From positions 109,085-173,084 of the forward strand of contig CAUGOD010000001.1 in the NCBI GenBank assembly GCA_959601025.1: a stretch of 64,000 bases of DNA, given 5' to 3'. The position numbers and the translations under genes were made by a program. Each line of letters opens with the position of its first letter. Position 1 is the first letter of the stretch. The DNA is from an uncultured Oscillospiraceae bacterium (lineage in GTDB: Bacteria; Bacillota; Clostridia; Oscillospirales; Acutalibacteraceae). This document shows, one piece after another, positions 8,628 to 16,706 of the stretch. The notes under the pieces are model-generated. The model was not told the origin of the DNA. It saw only the letters and a list, made by a program, of their open reading frames with translations, and made no database searches.

Positions 8628-9587
8628 TTACGAAGACGGTTCCTTCCCGACGGGAAGCGTCGGAGAAGGGGAAGAGGGGGAGCCGGAAGCAAGCGGCTTG
8701 GCCGTTTCCGTCCTTGGAAGAACCGGCGGCGGGGTGACTACGCCGGAGTCCACGGCGGCGCGGCTGACGTCGGTGGGGAGCAGCGTGGGCGGAGCGGTAT
8801 CCAGCGAGGTCATCTCCACCATGTTTTTCCAGAACCGTTGCGGCATATGCTGGCGGCGGAGACGGAGGTTGGTTCTCTCCCGGATGGCCACCGCGTCGTA
8901 GAAGCGCTTCCAAAGCTGCTGGAAATGCTTCTCATCCTCCGCGCAGTCGGGCAGGGTAAAATTTTCGGTGGTGGTGAGATACCACTCTTTTGTGTCATAA
9001 ATTCCGGCGAGCTGCCGGTTCACGTCGTGAATCAGGAAGGGCATGGCGCGGTACCGGTCGGCAAAATCCGGCATCAGCAGGGCCACCACGTCGTTGTCCG
9101 GGGTAATGCGGGCGTAGTAAACCCCGTTATCCATCCGGGCGAAGCGGAGAAACTGCAGGAGAAAGCGGGCCTCCTTGGGGGCAAGGCTGGCGAGCTTATC
9201 CAGCGCCATCACCCGGGGATCGGTGATCCGCAGCCGGACAGTAGAGCCGATCCGCATTCCCAGCCGGACATATTGATAGATCACGTTCCCCTTGTCCGGA
9301 TCGCAGGAGAGAAATGCGTTCCATATCGGCCCGTATCCGTCCGGGCCGATTTTTTTCCGGATGCCGGCGATTACCCGCTCCGCCTTGGCGGCGTCGGTCT
9401 CCACCGCCGCATACCGGGCGCCGAGCCGCTGCTGGTGCTGCTGTCCGACGACGGCAATGGGCGCGGGCCTGTAGGCATAGGAATCAAAAATCGCCGTGAG
9501 CAGCCCCTCCAGGGTATCGTCGTATTGCAGGATCACCTCGTCCGATTCCCCCGGCCGGTCGGTGATCACATAGCCGGAATCGACCAC
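8628..9587 (-). CDS. TIGR03915-family putative DNA repair protein (DUF4130 domain)
   Basis: A 319-residue partner protein always found with the TIGR03916 radical SAM protein. The YDDTLEGLLTAIFDSYAYR N-terminus, KKIGPDGYGPIWNAFL, the LRFARMDNGVYYARITPDND block and LRRQHMPQRFWKNMVE are characteristic. The family is considered part of a DNA-repair/modification system linked to uracil-DNA glycosylase-type enzymes; the reaction is not established. After about residue 262 there is an odd Pro/Ser/Thr-rich tail of about 57 residues that looks disordered. Its start overlaps the end of the radical SAM gene by 22 bp, so the two are probably translationally coupled. Confidence 0.87.
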   Translation of the reverse strand: MVDSGYVITDRPGESDEVILQYDDTLEGLLTAIFDSYAYRPAPIAVVGQQHQQRLGARYAAVETDAAKAERVIAGIRKKIGPDGYGPIWNAFLSCDPDKGNVIYQYVRLGMRIGSTVRLRITDPRVMALDKLASLAPKEARFLLQFLRFARMDNGVYYARITPDNDVVALLMPDFADRYRAMPFLIHDVNRQLAGIYDTKEWYLTTTENFTLPDCAEDEKHFQQLWKRFYDAVAIRERTNLRLRRQHMPQRFWKNMVEMTSLDTAPPTLLPTDVSRAAVDSGVVTPPPVLPRTETAKPLASGSPSSPSPTLPVGKEPSS

Positions 9588-10936
9588 GGCAGCGCGCCCC
9601 CTTTCGAGGAATCCGGCGCGCCGGGCAGGGCGGGGCCGCTTCCCATCCTGCTGGACAGCGCCGGGATGGAGGGCGGCGGAAACAGGGAGAGCTGTTCCGC
9701 GCCGGGGGTAAAGGGCAGGTCCCGGGGGTTGCGGCGGGTGTCGGCGGTCAGGTTCTGGTAAATGAAGGATGGGGACAGCTGCACGCCGGGATACAGCTGT
9801 CCCCGGCAGGTGATAAAATAAACGGCCCGTTTGAGAACCACGCCGATTTTTTTCAGGTCGTCGAAGGTCAGCTTTCCGGCACGCCGGGCGGTCAGGATGC
9901 GCTCGGCGGATTTCAGTCCGATCCCCGGCACCCGCAGAAGAAGCTCCCGGTCGGCGCGGTTGACCTCCACCGGGAAAACGTCAAGATGGCGGAGAGCCCA
10001 GTCGCATTTGGGGTCCAGCATAGGGTCGAGGGAGGGCTGTTCCCGGCTGAGCAGTTCCCCCGCTTTAAAGCCGTACAGCCGGATCAGCCAGTCGGCCTGG
10101 TACAGCCGGTGCTCCCGCAGGAGGGGCGGGGGCTGGTCCCGCGGCAGCAGGGCGTTGGTTCCCACCGGGATATAGGCGGAGTAAAACACCCGTTTGAGGC
10201 GGTATTGCTTATACAGCCCTTCGCTCAGCCGAAGAATCTGCCAGTCGGTGTCCGGCGTGGCGCCGATGATCATTTGGGTCGCCTGACCGGCGGGAGCGAA
10301 GGTGGGGGCGTTGTGAAAGACCGCCAGCTCTTCCTTGTTCTGGCGCAGGGTATCCCGGATCGCCGTCATCGGGCGAAGAATGGACTCCTTGCTTTTGTTG
10401 GGAGCGAGCACCCGCAGGCTTTGTTCACTGGGCAGTTCGATATTCACGCTCATCCGGTCGCAGAGCATCCCGAGCTTGGTCACCAGCTCAGGCGAGCAGC
10501 CGGGGATGGCCTTGGCGTGGATGTAGCCGTTAAAACGGTATTCCCCCCGCAGAAGCTCCAGTACCCGGCACATCCGTTCCATCGACGCGTCGGGGTTCCG
10601 CATCACGCCGGAACTGAGGAACAGCCCTTCGATGTAGTTCCGCTTATAAAATTCCATCGTGAGATTCGCCAGCTCCTCCGGCGTAAAAGCGGCGCGGGGT
10701 ACGTCGTTGGAACAGCGGTTGACGCAGTATTGGCAATCGTAGATGCAGTAGTTGGTCATCAGTACCTTGAGCAGGGAGATGCACCGTCCGTCCGCGGCGA
10801 AGCTGTGGCAGATGCCGCCGCTGTTCGCGCTGCCGATCATGCCGTCCCTGCCCGCCCGATCGGAGCCGCTGGAGGTACAGGCGGCGTCGTATTTGGCGGA
10901 GTCGGTGAGTATGCTGAGCTTGTCCATCAGGTCCAT
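9566..10936 (-). CDS. Putative DNA modification/repair radical SAM protein (TIGR03916-like)
   Basis: A 456-residue radical SAM protein. The [4Fe-4S] cluster ligands are Cys64, Cys68 and Cys71 in NYCIYDCQYC, after a conserved N-terminus (KLSILTDSAKYDAACTSSG). A C-terminal helix-hairpin-helix (LLLRVPGIGLKSAERIL, about residues 335-355) fits DNA binding. The last 60 residues contain YQNLTADTRRNPRDLPF and a Pro-rich end. The family is linked by context to DNA repair; the substrate is unknown. A GGGAGG ribosome site precedes the ATG. The promoter is overlapped by two LexA-like boxes (see 10966-11004), supporting an SOS role. Confidence 0.92.
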   Translation of the reverse strand: MDLMDKLSILTDSAKYDAACTSSGSDRAGRDGMIGSANSGGICHSFAADGRCISLLKVLMTNYCIYDCQYCVNRCSNDVPRAAFTPEELANLTMEFYKRNYIEGLFLSSGVMRNPDASMERMCRVLELLRGEYRFNGYIHAKAIPGCSPELVTKLGMLCDRMSVNIELPSEQSLRVLAPNKSKESILRPMTAIRDTLRQNKEELAVFHNAPTFAPAGQATQMIIGATPDTDWQILRLSEGLYKQYRLKRVFYSAYIPVGTNALLPRDQPPPLLREHRLYQADWLIRLYGFKAGELLSREQPSLDPMLDPKCDWALRHLDVFPVEVNRADRELLLRVPGIGLKSAERILTARRAGKLTFDDLKKIGVVLKRAVYFITCRGQLYPGVQLSPSFIYQNLTADTRRNPRDLPFTPGAEQLSLFPPPSIPALSSRMGSGPALPGAPDSSKGGALPWSIPAM

Positions 10937-10965
10937 AACGGCGCCTCCCGGTCGTTGATATTCCC

Positions 10966-10994
10966 AGTATAGAACAAAGTTTCGAAAAAGTCAA
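10966..10994 (-). promoter_or_regulatory. Promoter of the DNA-repair operon
   Basis: On the minus strand, -35 TTGACT (10989-10994) and -10 TATACT (10966-10971) are separated by 17 bp. Confidence 0.8.
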
Positions 10995-11004
10995 ACATTT
11001 GTTC
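10972..11004 (-). promoter_or_regulatory. Two LexA (DinR)-like SOS boxes over the repair-operon promoter
   Basis: GAACAAAGTTTC (10972-10983) and AAACATTTGTTC (10993-11004) each match the Gram-positive GAAC-N4-GTTC operator with one mismatch. Their centres are 21 bp apart (two helical turns). One sits in the spacer beside the -10 element and the other overlaps the -35 element, the geometry expected for repression. Confidence 0.72.
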
Positions 11005-11262
11005 TATTTTCATAGAGCCCGCTGAAAAAGATATACGGAAATACGGGGGAAAACAGAGAAGCGTCCGGAAACCGTTTGTTTCCGGACGCTCAGACTGTTA
11101 TCAATATTAGAAGGCGGCAAACGAAAGCCGCCGCGAGAGAACCGGCAGGAGTGTAGCTTCCTGTTTCCCGTTCCGCGTAATAATCGGCTCGCTTCCGGGC
11201 GGCAGGATGGAAGGAGTTCCCTGATTTCACTTCATTCATAAACAAAGCGGGCTAAACGGGAA
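11005..11262. other. Intergenic region with strong hairpins downstream of the GGDEF gene
   Basis: GCGTCCGGAAAC pairs with GTTTCCGGACGC (about 11064-11092) and is followed on the minus strand by a T-rich TTCTCTGTTTT, so it can terminate the GGDEF transcript. A second hairpin, GGCGGC/GCCGCC around AAACGAAA, lies near 11112-11131, followed by complementary segments up to about 11220. No coding frame was found. Confidence 0.55.
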
Positions 11263-11997
11263 TCAGGGACGCACGCAGGAGGATGGACAGTACACGCGCC
11301 ATCGGTTTTTTCCGGCCTGCTTGGCGTTGTACAGCGCCTGGTCGGCTTTCCGGAACAGTTCGGTATAGGAGAGCCCGTCCTGGGGAAAAAGCGTTGCCCC
11401 CAGGCTGATCGTCACGTCCTCCTGACTCCCGCCCTGTTGGAAAAGGGCGTGGAGACGGGAAAGGCAGTGGACTAGAGAGGCTTTATCGGCAATCTGTTCC
11501 GTAAAAACAACGAATTCATCCCCGCCGGCCCGTCCAATCAACGCATCCTCCTGAAAAAATCCCAGAAGGCGGGCGGCGGTTGATTTCAGCGCTTCGTCCC
11601 CGCCGTGCTGCCCATAACGGTCGTTGGTGCGCTTGAAATTGTCGATATCCAGGATAATCAGCGCCCCAGCGGCGCCCGGCGTATTCAACCGGCCGCCAAT
11701 CCGCGCCGAAATGGCTTGGCGGCTGTAAACCCCGGTCAGGAAGTCGCGCTCCACCATATTTTGGAGCTGTTCGAGTTCCCGGCCTTCCCCAATACCGGCA
11801 CTTTTTGTCCGCAGCGGCCCGGCATACCAGACGGCGAGGAAAGACGCGCCGCCGCAGACCAGCAACAGGCAAAGGAAAAAAATTGCTCCCGGCCATCCCG
11901 ACCAGAGGTAGCAGCCGATTCCCCCCAATACGCCGGCCGATGAAATACAGACAACAAGCAAAAATTGCGCCAGAAACCGCTTACACTGCGGCGACAT
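11263..11997 (-). CDS. Membrane-anchored diguanylate cyclase (GGDEF domain)
   Basis: A 244-residue protein with two transmembrane helices (about residues 10-30 and 36-58) and a short linker, then a GGDEF domain (about 80-240). The active-site motif is intact (RAGGDEF, 157-162) and DIDNFKRTND carries the metal/substrate residues, so it should make cyclic di-GMP from two GTP. No RxxD inhibitory site is visible at the expected position, so product feedback may be absent. There is no sensory domain beyond the membrane hairpin. An AAAGGAGG site precedes the ATG. It appears monocistronic. Confidence 0.9.
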   Translation of the reverse strand: MSPQCKRFLAQFLLVVCISSAGVLGGIGCYLWSGWPGAIFFLCLLLVCGGASFLAVWYAGPLRTKSAGIGEGRELEQLQNMVERDFLTGVYSRQAISARIGGRLNTPGAAGALIILDIDNFKRTNDRYGQHGGDEALKSTAARLLGFFQEDALIGRAGGDEFVVFTEQIADKASLVHCLSRLHALFQQGGSQEDVTISLGATLFPQDGLSYTELFRKADQALYNAKQAGKNRWRVYCPSSCVRP

Positions 11998-12226
11998 CCT
12001 CCAGCCTCCTTTCCAGTGATCCCGTACCGGACAGACAGCGATCGCCGCCTGCCCGACAACGGACGATGCGTTCGTTATCGGTTGCTTATTGTTAACGCTT
12101 ATGTTTAAGAGCTATTACCATACTATCCACCGAATTATTAAGGGGTGCCGCATACGGGCAGCGGGATTACAGGAACGATAAAGGGAAGCAGAGGGAGCTT
12201 GACGGAAAAAACGGATTTGGCAAACA

Positions 12227-12272
12227 AAAAAGCGCCGTGGGGGATCACCGGTTCCACCCCGCGGCGCTTTTT
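12227..12272. terminator. Terminator after the PH-domain gene
   Basis: AAAAAAGCGCCG(T)GGGG pairs with CCCCGCGGCGCTTTTTT, with A and T runs on opposite sides. It serves the minus-strand PH-domain gene. Confidence 0.85.
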
Positions 12273-12281
12273 TCGATATGG

Positions 12282-12710
12282 TTATTCGATGAAATCGGGC
12301 GAATCACCGTCGTTGTCGATGTATTCCCCGGTGCGGAACCGCATCCGCAGCCGTTCATGCTCCACCTGCTCGTCCAGCGCTTCCTTGAACTCTCTGGCAT
12401 TCCGGATATTGTGGACGCACAGGTTGGGATGGGTTTTATCCGAAGAGATGATCTGTACGCTGCCCAGCCCGAACAGCTTTTGAAACAGCGAGCGGCTGAG
12501 GGTGGTATCCATCACCCGGTAGAGCAGAATGTCGTTGACCACGGTAGTGAGCAGGCCGGTTTTCAGTTCCAGCTTTTTATTGCTGAGGGTATAGGTGGTG
12601 AAGGTGAAGGGCAGGCCGAAGAAAAGGAGACGCTTGCGTTCCGCCCATTCAAATTCCTCCTGCGGCTGCTCGATTTCGTCGGGGATACCGTTGCGGTTTT
12701 CGTCTGTCAT
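12282..12710 (-). CDS. Bacterial PH-domain (DUF304-like) protein with acidic termini
   Basis: A 142-residue protein. Residues 35-115 match a bacterial PH domain of the YdbS/DUF304 type (TTYTLSNKKLELKTGLL, VVNDILLYRVMDTT, LGSVQIISSDKTHP, NAREFKEALDEQVEHERLR). The usual flanking transmembrane helices are missing, so it is probably cytoplasmic or peripheral. The ends are unusual: MTDENRNGIPDEIE at the N-terminus and DNDGDSPDFIE at the C-terminus resemble calcium-binding acidic loops. No function can be assigned. It has an AGGAGG ribosome site and its own terminator, and no operon partner. Confidence 0.78.
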   Translation of the reverse strand: MTDENRNGIPDEIEQPQEEFEWAERKRLLFFGLPFTFTTYTLSNKKLELKTGLLTTVVNDILLYRVMDTTLSRSLFQKLFGLGSVQIISSDKTHPNLCVHNIRNAREFKEALDEQVEHERLRMRFRTGEYIDNDGDSPDFIE

Positions 12711-13151
12711 GAAAAGCGGCCTCCTTTATGCTATCGCCGGTTTGTATGTTACCGTTTATTACGCCTGCCAAATACTCCGGAGCCATTAAATCATAGCGCC
12801 GCCCCGCCGGATGCTATACCGGCCTTTTCCGGCATCGCCGGATTCATTATACCAGAAGACGGCGAAAAACGCGAATAAATTTTCCATTGGGAAATTTCCG
12901 GATTTTCCATGGATTCGACCGGATTTTTAATCCTGGCGGGGTAGGATAAGAGGGTTCGGCCGGTTAAACGGCGTTTCATCCGGCGGCTTGTCTGATAAAG
13001 GAAAGTGATGATTGTGCAAACCATCCAAACATTGAAACTTTAGTCCGAATTTGTTTAAAGAAATAACACAAAAAGGCTTGCATTTACATTCACTAATTGC
13101 TAAAATAAGGATATAATCGGAAAACGGGAAGGGAAAGGGAGGATCAACCCC
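12711..13151. other. Gene-free region upstream of the glycogen operon
   Basis: A 441 bp divergent intergenic region. It contains the glgB promoter and a minus-strand TATAAT at 12846-12851 that may belong to the PH-domain gene. I saw no small gene with a ribosome site and no recognised RNA. Confidence 0.6.
13089..13117 (+). promoter_or_regulatory. Promoter of the glg operon
   Basis: TTCACT (13089-13094) and TATAAT (13112-13117) are separated by 17 bp, about 35 bp before glgB. Confidence 0.6.
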
Positions 13152-15161
13152 ATGAAAAACCGGAGCGTATCGTCGGAGGGCTTGCCCGCCCGCCTGTTTC
13201 ATCAGGGAACGGATGTCCGTGCGTATGAACTGCTGGGGTGCCATTTTATCGGAGACGGTTCCTATGTGTTCCGTACCTGGGCGCCGGACGCGCGGAAGGT
13301 TTCCCTGGTTGGTGACTTCAACGGCTGGGACGGCGAGGCCACCCCGATGGAGCGGGTGAGCGACGGCGGCGTCTGGGAATGCACGGCGTCCGGGCTGCAG
13401 GAATACGACACCTATAAATACTGCATCACCGGCCCCGACGGAAGCCGGGAGATGAAATCCGATCCGTACGGGTACCATTTCGAGACCCGGCCTGCCAACG
13501 CTTCCCGGGTGTATCATCTGGAGGGATACGCGTGGGGGGACGCCGATTGGCAGCGGCGGAAGAATGAAACCACCATCTACGACTGCCCGGTGAATATTTA
13601 TGAGATACATCTTGGCTCCTGGCGGCGGTATCCGGATGGGAACACCTTTTCCTATACCAAGCTGGCGGACGAGCTCATTCCCTATATACAGGAAATGGGG
13701 TATACCCATGTCGAGCTGCTGCCGGTGATGGAATATCCCTACGACGGCTCCTGGGGATATCAGGTGACGGGATACTACGCCCCCACCTCCCGCTACGGTA
13801 CGCCGAAGGAGTTCATGGAGTTTGTGGACCGCTTCCACCAGGCGGGGATCGGGGTGATTATCGACTGGGTGCCCGCCCATTTTCCAAAGGACGCCTGCGG
13901 GCTGTATCGGTATGACGGCGGCCCCTGCTACGAATACGCCGACCCGCGCAAGGGGGAGCATTACGAGTGGGGCACCTGTGTGTTTGATTACGCCCGGCCG
14001 GAGGTGCGCAGCTTCCTGATCTCGAACGCCATGTTCTGGCTGGAAAAATATCATGTGGACGGCATCCGGGTGGACGCGGTCGCTTCCATGCTCTATCTCG
14101 ATTATAACCGGCGGGATGGGGAATGGGTGCCCAACCAGTATGGCGGGAAAGAAAACCTCGAGGCGGTGGATTTCCTCAAAAAGCTGAATGAGGCGGTGTT
14201 CGCCTCTTATCCCAAAACCATGATGATCGCGGAGGAATCCACCTCCTGGCCGCTGGTCTCCCGTCCCACCAGCATGGGCGGTCTGGGCTTCAACTATAAG
14301 TGGAATATGGGCTGGATGAACGACATGCTGCGCTATATGTCGCTCGATCCACTGGCCCGGAAATACAATCACGACAACCTGACCTTCTCCTTCTTCTACG
14401 CGTTTTCGGAGAACTATGTGCTGCCGATCTCCCATGACGAGGTGGTGCATGGAAAAGGCTCGCTGATCAACAAGATGCCCGGGGAATACGAGGATAAGTT
14501 TGCCAGCGTGCGGACCTTCCTCGGGTATATGATGGCCCATCCGGGAAAGAAGCTGCTCTTCATGGGCTGCGAGTTCGGGCAGTTCAAGGAATGGGATTTT
14601 GAGAGCGGGCTGGACTGGCTGCTGCTGGACTATGAGTCTCACCGGATGCTGAAGCATTTCGTCGGTTCCCTCAACCACTTCTATCTGGAAAATCCGCCCC
14701 TGTGGGAGAACGACTTCTCCTGGGAGGGCTTCTCCTGGATTGCCCACGACGACTATACCCAGAGCGTGATCTGTTTCCGGCGGATAGACCACAACGGGAA
14801 TGAGCTGATCGCGGTGTGCAATTTCAATCCGGTCCGCCGGGACAACTATCGCATCGGGGTGCCGGTCCACGGCGTCTATACCGAGGTGTTCAACACCGAC
14901 GCGGCGGAGTTCGGGGGCGGCGGAATCCTGAATGGAACGCTGGACAGCGAGCTCAAGCCCATGCATGGACTGGAGCAGTCGCTTTCCCTGACCCTGCCCC
15001 CGCTGTCGGTGCTGTATTTCAAGCTGAAGAAAGCGAAGCCGGTGCGGAAAGCCTCCGCACCCTGGGAGAAGAAGCCGGCTGCGAGCCGCTCAAAGTCCTC
15101 TGCCGCCGGGAAAAAATCCGCGGCGAAAAAGGCGGACGGGCAAGCCGGCAGCCCGGAATAA
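13152..15161 (+). CDS. glgB: 1,4-alpha-glucan (glycogen) branching enzyme
   Basis: A 669-residue GH13 branching enzyme that introduces alpha-1,6 branches into glycogen. Domains: CBM48 (about residues 20-115, with SLVGDFNGWDG), the catalytic barrel (about 150-530), and a C-terminal beta domain. Catalytic residues are visible: nucleophile Asp308 in GIRVDAV, acid/base Glu361 in MIAEEST, and Asp429 in ISHDEVVHG. After about residue 630 comes an unusual Lys/Ala/Ser-rich tail of about 40 residues with several KK and KSSAAGKK segments, not part of the family fold. A GGGAAAGGGAGG site precedes the ATG. It is first in the glgB-C-D-A order. Confidence 0.96.
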   Translation: MKNRSVSSEGLPARLFHQGTDVRAYELLGCHFIGDGSYVFRTWAPDARKVSLVGDFNGWDGEATPMERVSDGGVWECTASGLQEYDTYKYCITGPDGSREMKSDPYGYHFETRPANASRVYHLEGYAWGDADWQRRKNETTIYDCPVNIYEIHLGSWRRYPDGNTFSYTKLADELIPYIQEMGYTHVELLPVMEYPYDGSWGYQVTGYYAPTSRYGTPKEFMEFVDRFHQAGIGVIIDWVPAHFPKDACGLYRYDGGPCYEYADPRKGEHYEWGTCVFDYARPEVRSFLISNAMFWLEKYHVDGIRVDAVASMLYLDYNRRDGEWVPNQYGGKENLEAVDFLKKLNEAVFASYPKTMMIAEESTSWPLVSRPTSMGGLGFNYKWNMGWMNDMLRYMSLDPLARKYNHDNLTFSFFYAFSENYVLPISHDEVVHGKGSLINKMPGEYEDKFASVRTFLGYMMAHPGKKLLFMGCEFGQFKEWDFESGLDWLLLDYESHRMLKHFVGSLNHFYLENPPLWENDFSWEGFSWIAHDDYTQSVICFRRIDHNGNELIAVCNFNPVRRDNYRIGVPVHGVYTEVFNTDAAEFGGGGILNGTLDSELKPMHGLEQSLSLTLPPLSVLYFKLKKAKPVRKASAPWEKKPAASRSKSSAAGKKSAAKKADGQAGSPE

Positions 15162-15361
15162 TTCCGCCGGGCTGTGCATAGAATCGCAAAATCCGCTTTG
15201 AATCGTAGAAACCGATTTTGGGACATTCGGTTTCCGGGCGCGCCGAAGGGAAAAGCGGTTCGCCCGGAACCGAATGCAGGATATACGAAAAGTAGTATAA
15301 TTGTTAGTTTATACAAAAATATGCTCTGGCAGGCTCCAGGTCATAGTAAGGAGGAATCGGA
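15162..15361 (+). promoter_or_regulatory. glgB-glgC intergenic region with possible internal promoter
   Basis: A 200 bp gap, long for an operon. It holds TATAAT at 15296-15301 without a clear -35 element and an AAGGAGG ribosome site just before glgC. A secondary promoter is possible but weak. Confidence 0.35.
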
Positions 15362-16576
15362 ATGTTTCGTAAACAGGAATGCGTTGCGATGCTGCTGGCG
15401 GGGGGACAGGGAAGCCGTCTGTACGCCCTGACCCGCAATCTCGCCAAACCGGCTGTACCCTACGGAGGCAAATACCGGATTATTGACTTTCCGCTCTCTA
15501 ACTGCGTCAATTCGGGCATTGAGACGGTGGGTGTTCTGACCCAGTATCAGCCGCTGGTCCTGAACGATTACATAGGCTCTGGGCAGCCTTGGGATCTGGA
15601 CCGGATGGATGCGGGAGTCCACGTTCTGCCGCCCTACCAGGGGAAGCAGGGGGCGGACTGGTATAAGGGTACGGCGAACGCGATCTATCAGAATATGGCC
15701 TTTATCGAGCGGTACAGCCCGGAATATGTCCTTGTGCTGTCGGGAGACCATATCTATAAAATGGATTATTCCAAGATGATCGCGGAGCATAAGCGGAACA
15801 AAGCCGACTGTACCATCGCCGTGATCGAGGTGGAGATGTCGGAGGCCAGCCGCTTCGGTATTCTGAACACCAACCCCGACGGCTCGATCTACGAGTTCGA
15901 CGAAAAACCCGAGCATCCGAAGAGCAACCTGGCTTCGATGGGAATTTATGTGTTCAACTGGGATAAGCTCCGCCGGTATCTGACCGAGGATGAGAACAAC
16001 CCCGAATCCTCCAACGACTTCGGCAAAAACGTCCTGCCCGCCATGCTGGACGCGGGGGAAAGAATGGTCGCCTACCGCTTCTCCGGCTACTGGAAGGACG
16101 TGGGTACCATCGACTCCCTGTGGGAGGCGAACATGGACCTGCTCAATCCCAAGGTGCCGCTCGACCTGTCGGTGCCGGACTGGAAAATCTATTCCCGCAA
16201 TCCCGGCCTGCCTCCCCACTTCGTGGGAGAGGGAGCCCAGGTGCAGAACAGCCTGATTTCCGAAGGCGGCAATATTTACGGAACCGTGGATTCCTCCGTC
16301 CTGTTCGCCGGCGTGACCGTCGCTCCGGGTGCGGAGGTGCGGGATTCCATCCTGATGCCGGGGGCCAGGGTGATGGCCGGGGCCAAGGTGCAGTACGCCA
16401 TCGTCGCGGAAAACGCCGTGATCGGCGAGGGCGCCGTGGTCGGATCCCGGCCGGAGGAAACCGAGAAGATCGAGGACTGGGGCGTTGCGGTGGTGGCGTC
16501 CGGCGTGACGATCGGCCGGGGCTGCGTGGTTCCGCCAAAGGGTATGATCGACAGCGATCTGGAGGATAAGGCGTAA
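15362..16576 (+). CDS. glgC: Glucose-1-phosphate adenylyltransferase
   Basis: A 404-residue ADP-glucose pyrophosphorylase, the committed step of glycogen synthesis (glucose-1-P plus ATP to ADP-glucose). The N-terminal nucleotidyltransferase domain has LLAGGQGSRLYALTRNLAKP and YGGKYRIIDFPLSNCVNSGI, with VLSGDHIYKMDY as metal/substrate motif and WKDVGTIDSLWEANMDLL near residue 250. The C-terminal left-handed beta-helix (about 280-400) carries the hexapeptide repeats. The start follows AAGGAGGAATCGGA. It is paired with glgD 130 bp downstream, as in other Firmicutes where GlgC and GlgD form a heterotetramer. Confidence 0.96.
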   Translation: MFRKQECVAMLLAGGQGSRLYALTRNLAKPAVPYGGKYRIIDFPLSNCVNSGIETVGVLTQYQPLVLNDYIGSGQPWDLDRMDAGVHVLPPYQGKQGADWYKGTANAIYQNMAFIERYSPEYVLVLSGDHIYKMDYSKMIAEHKRNKADCTIAVIEVEMSEASRFGILNTNPDGSIYEFDEKPEHPKSNLASMGIYVFNWDKLRRYLTEDENNPESSNDFGKNVLPAMLDAGERMVAYRFSGYWKDVGTIDSLWEANMDLLNPKVPLDLSVPDWKIYSRNPGLPPHFVGEGAQVQNSLISEGGNIYGTVDSSVLFAGVTVAPGAEVRDSILMPGARVMAGAKVQYAIVAENAVIGEGAVVGSRPEETEKIEDWGVAVVASGVTIGRGCVVPPKGMIDSDLEDKA

Positions 16577-16706
16577 CGGGCGGCGCGGCGTTTTTGGCCG
16601 CGCGGCGGAGCTTGACCCATAATCCCACGGCAAGCGGCGGTAAGACGGTAAGCGGATAACGAGACCGGCGCGCCGGCGCTTGCCCAGAAAGGAATGACGA
16701 TAAAGG

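Noticed and set aside
11090..11240. GEMM-I cyclic di-GMP riboswitch near the GGDEF gene
   Set aside because: A GGCAAAC-like string is present, but the P1b receptor and GACGCAAAGCC core do not follow, and the segment lies downstream of the gene.
12927..14966. 679-codon minus-strand open frame opposite glgB
   Set aside because: It is the antisense shadow of a GC-rich coding region: no ribosome site, no family pattern, and glgB on the other strand is unambiguous.
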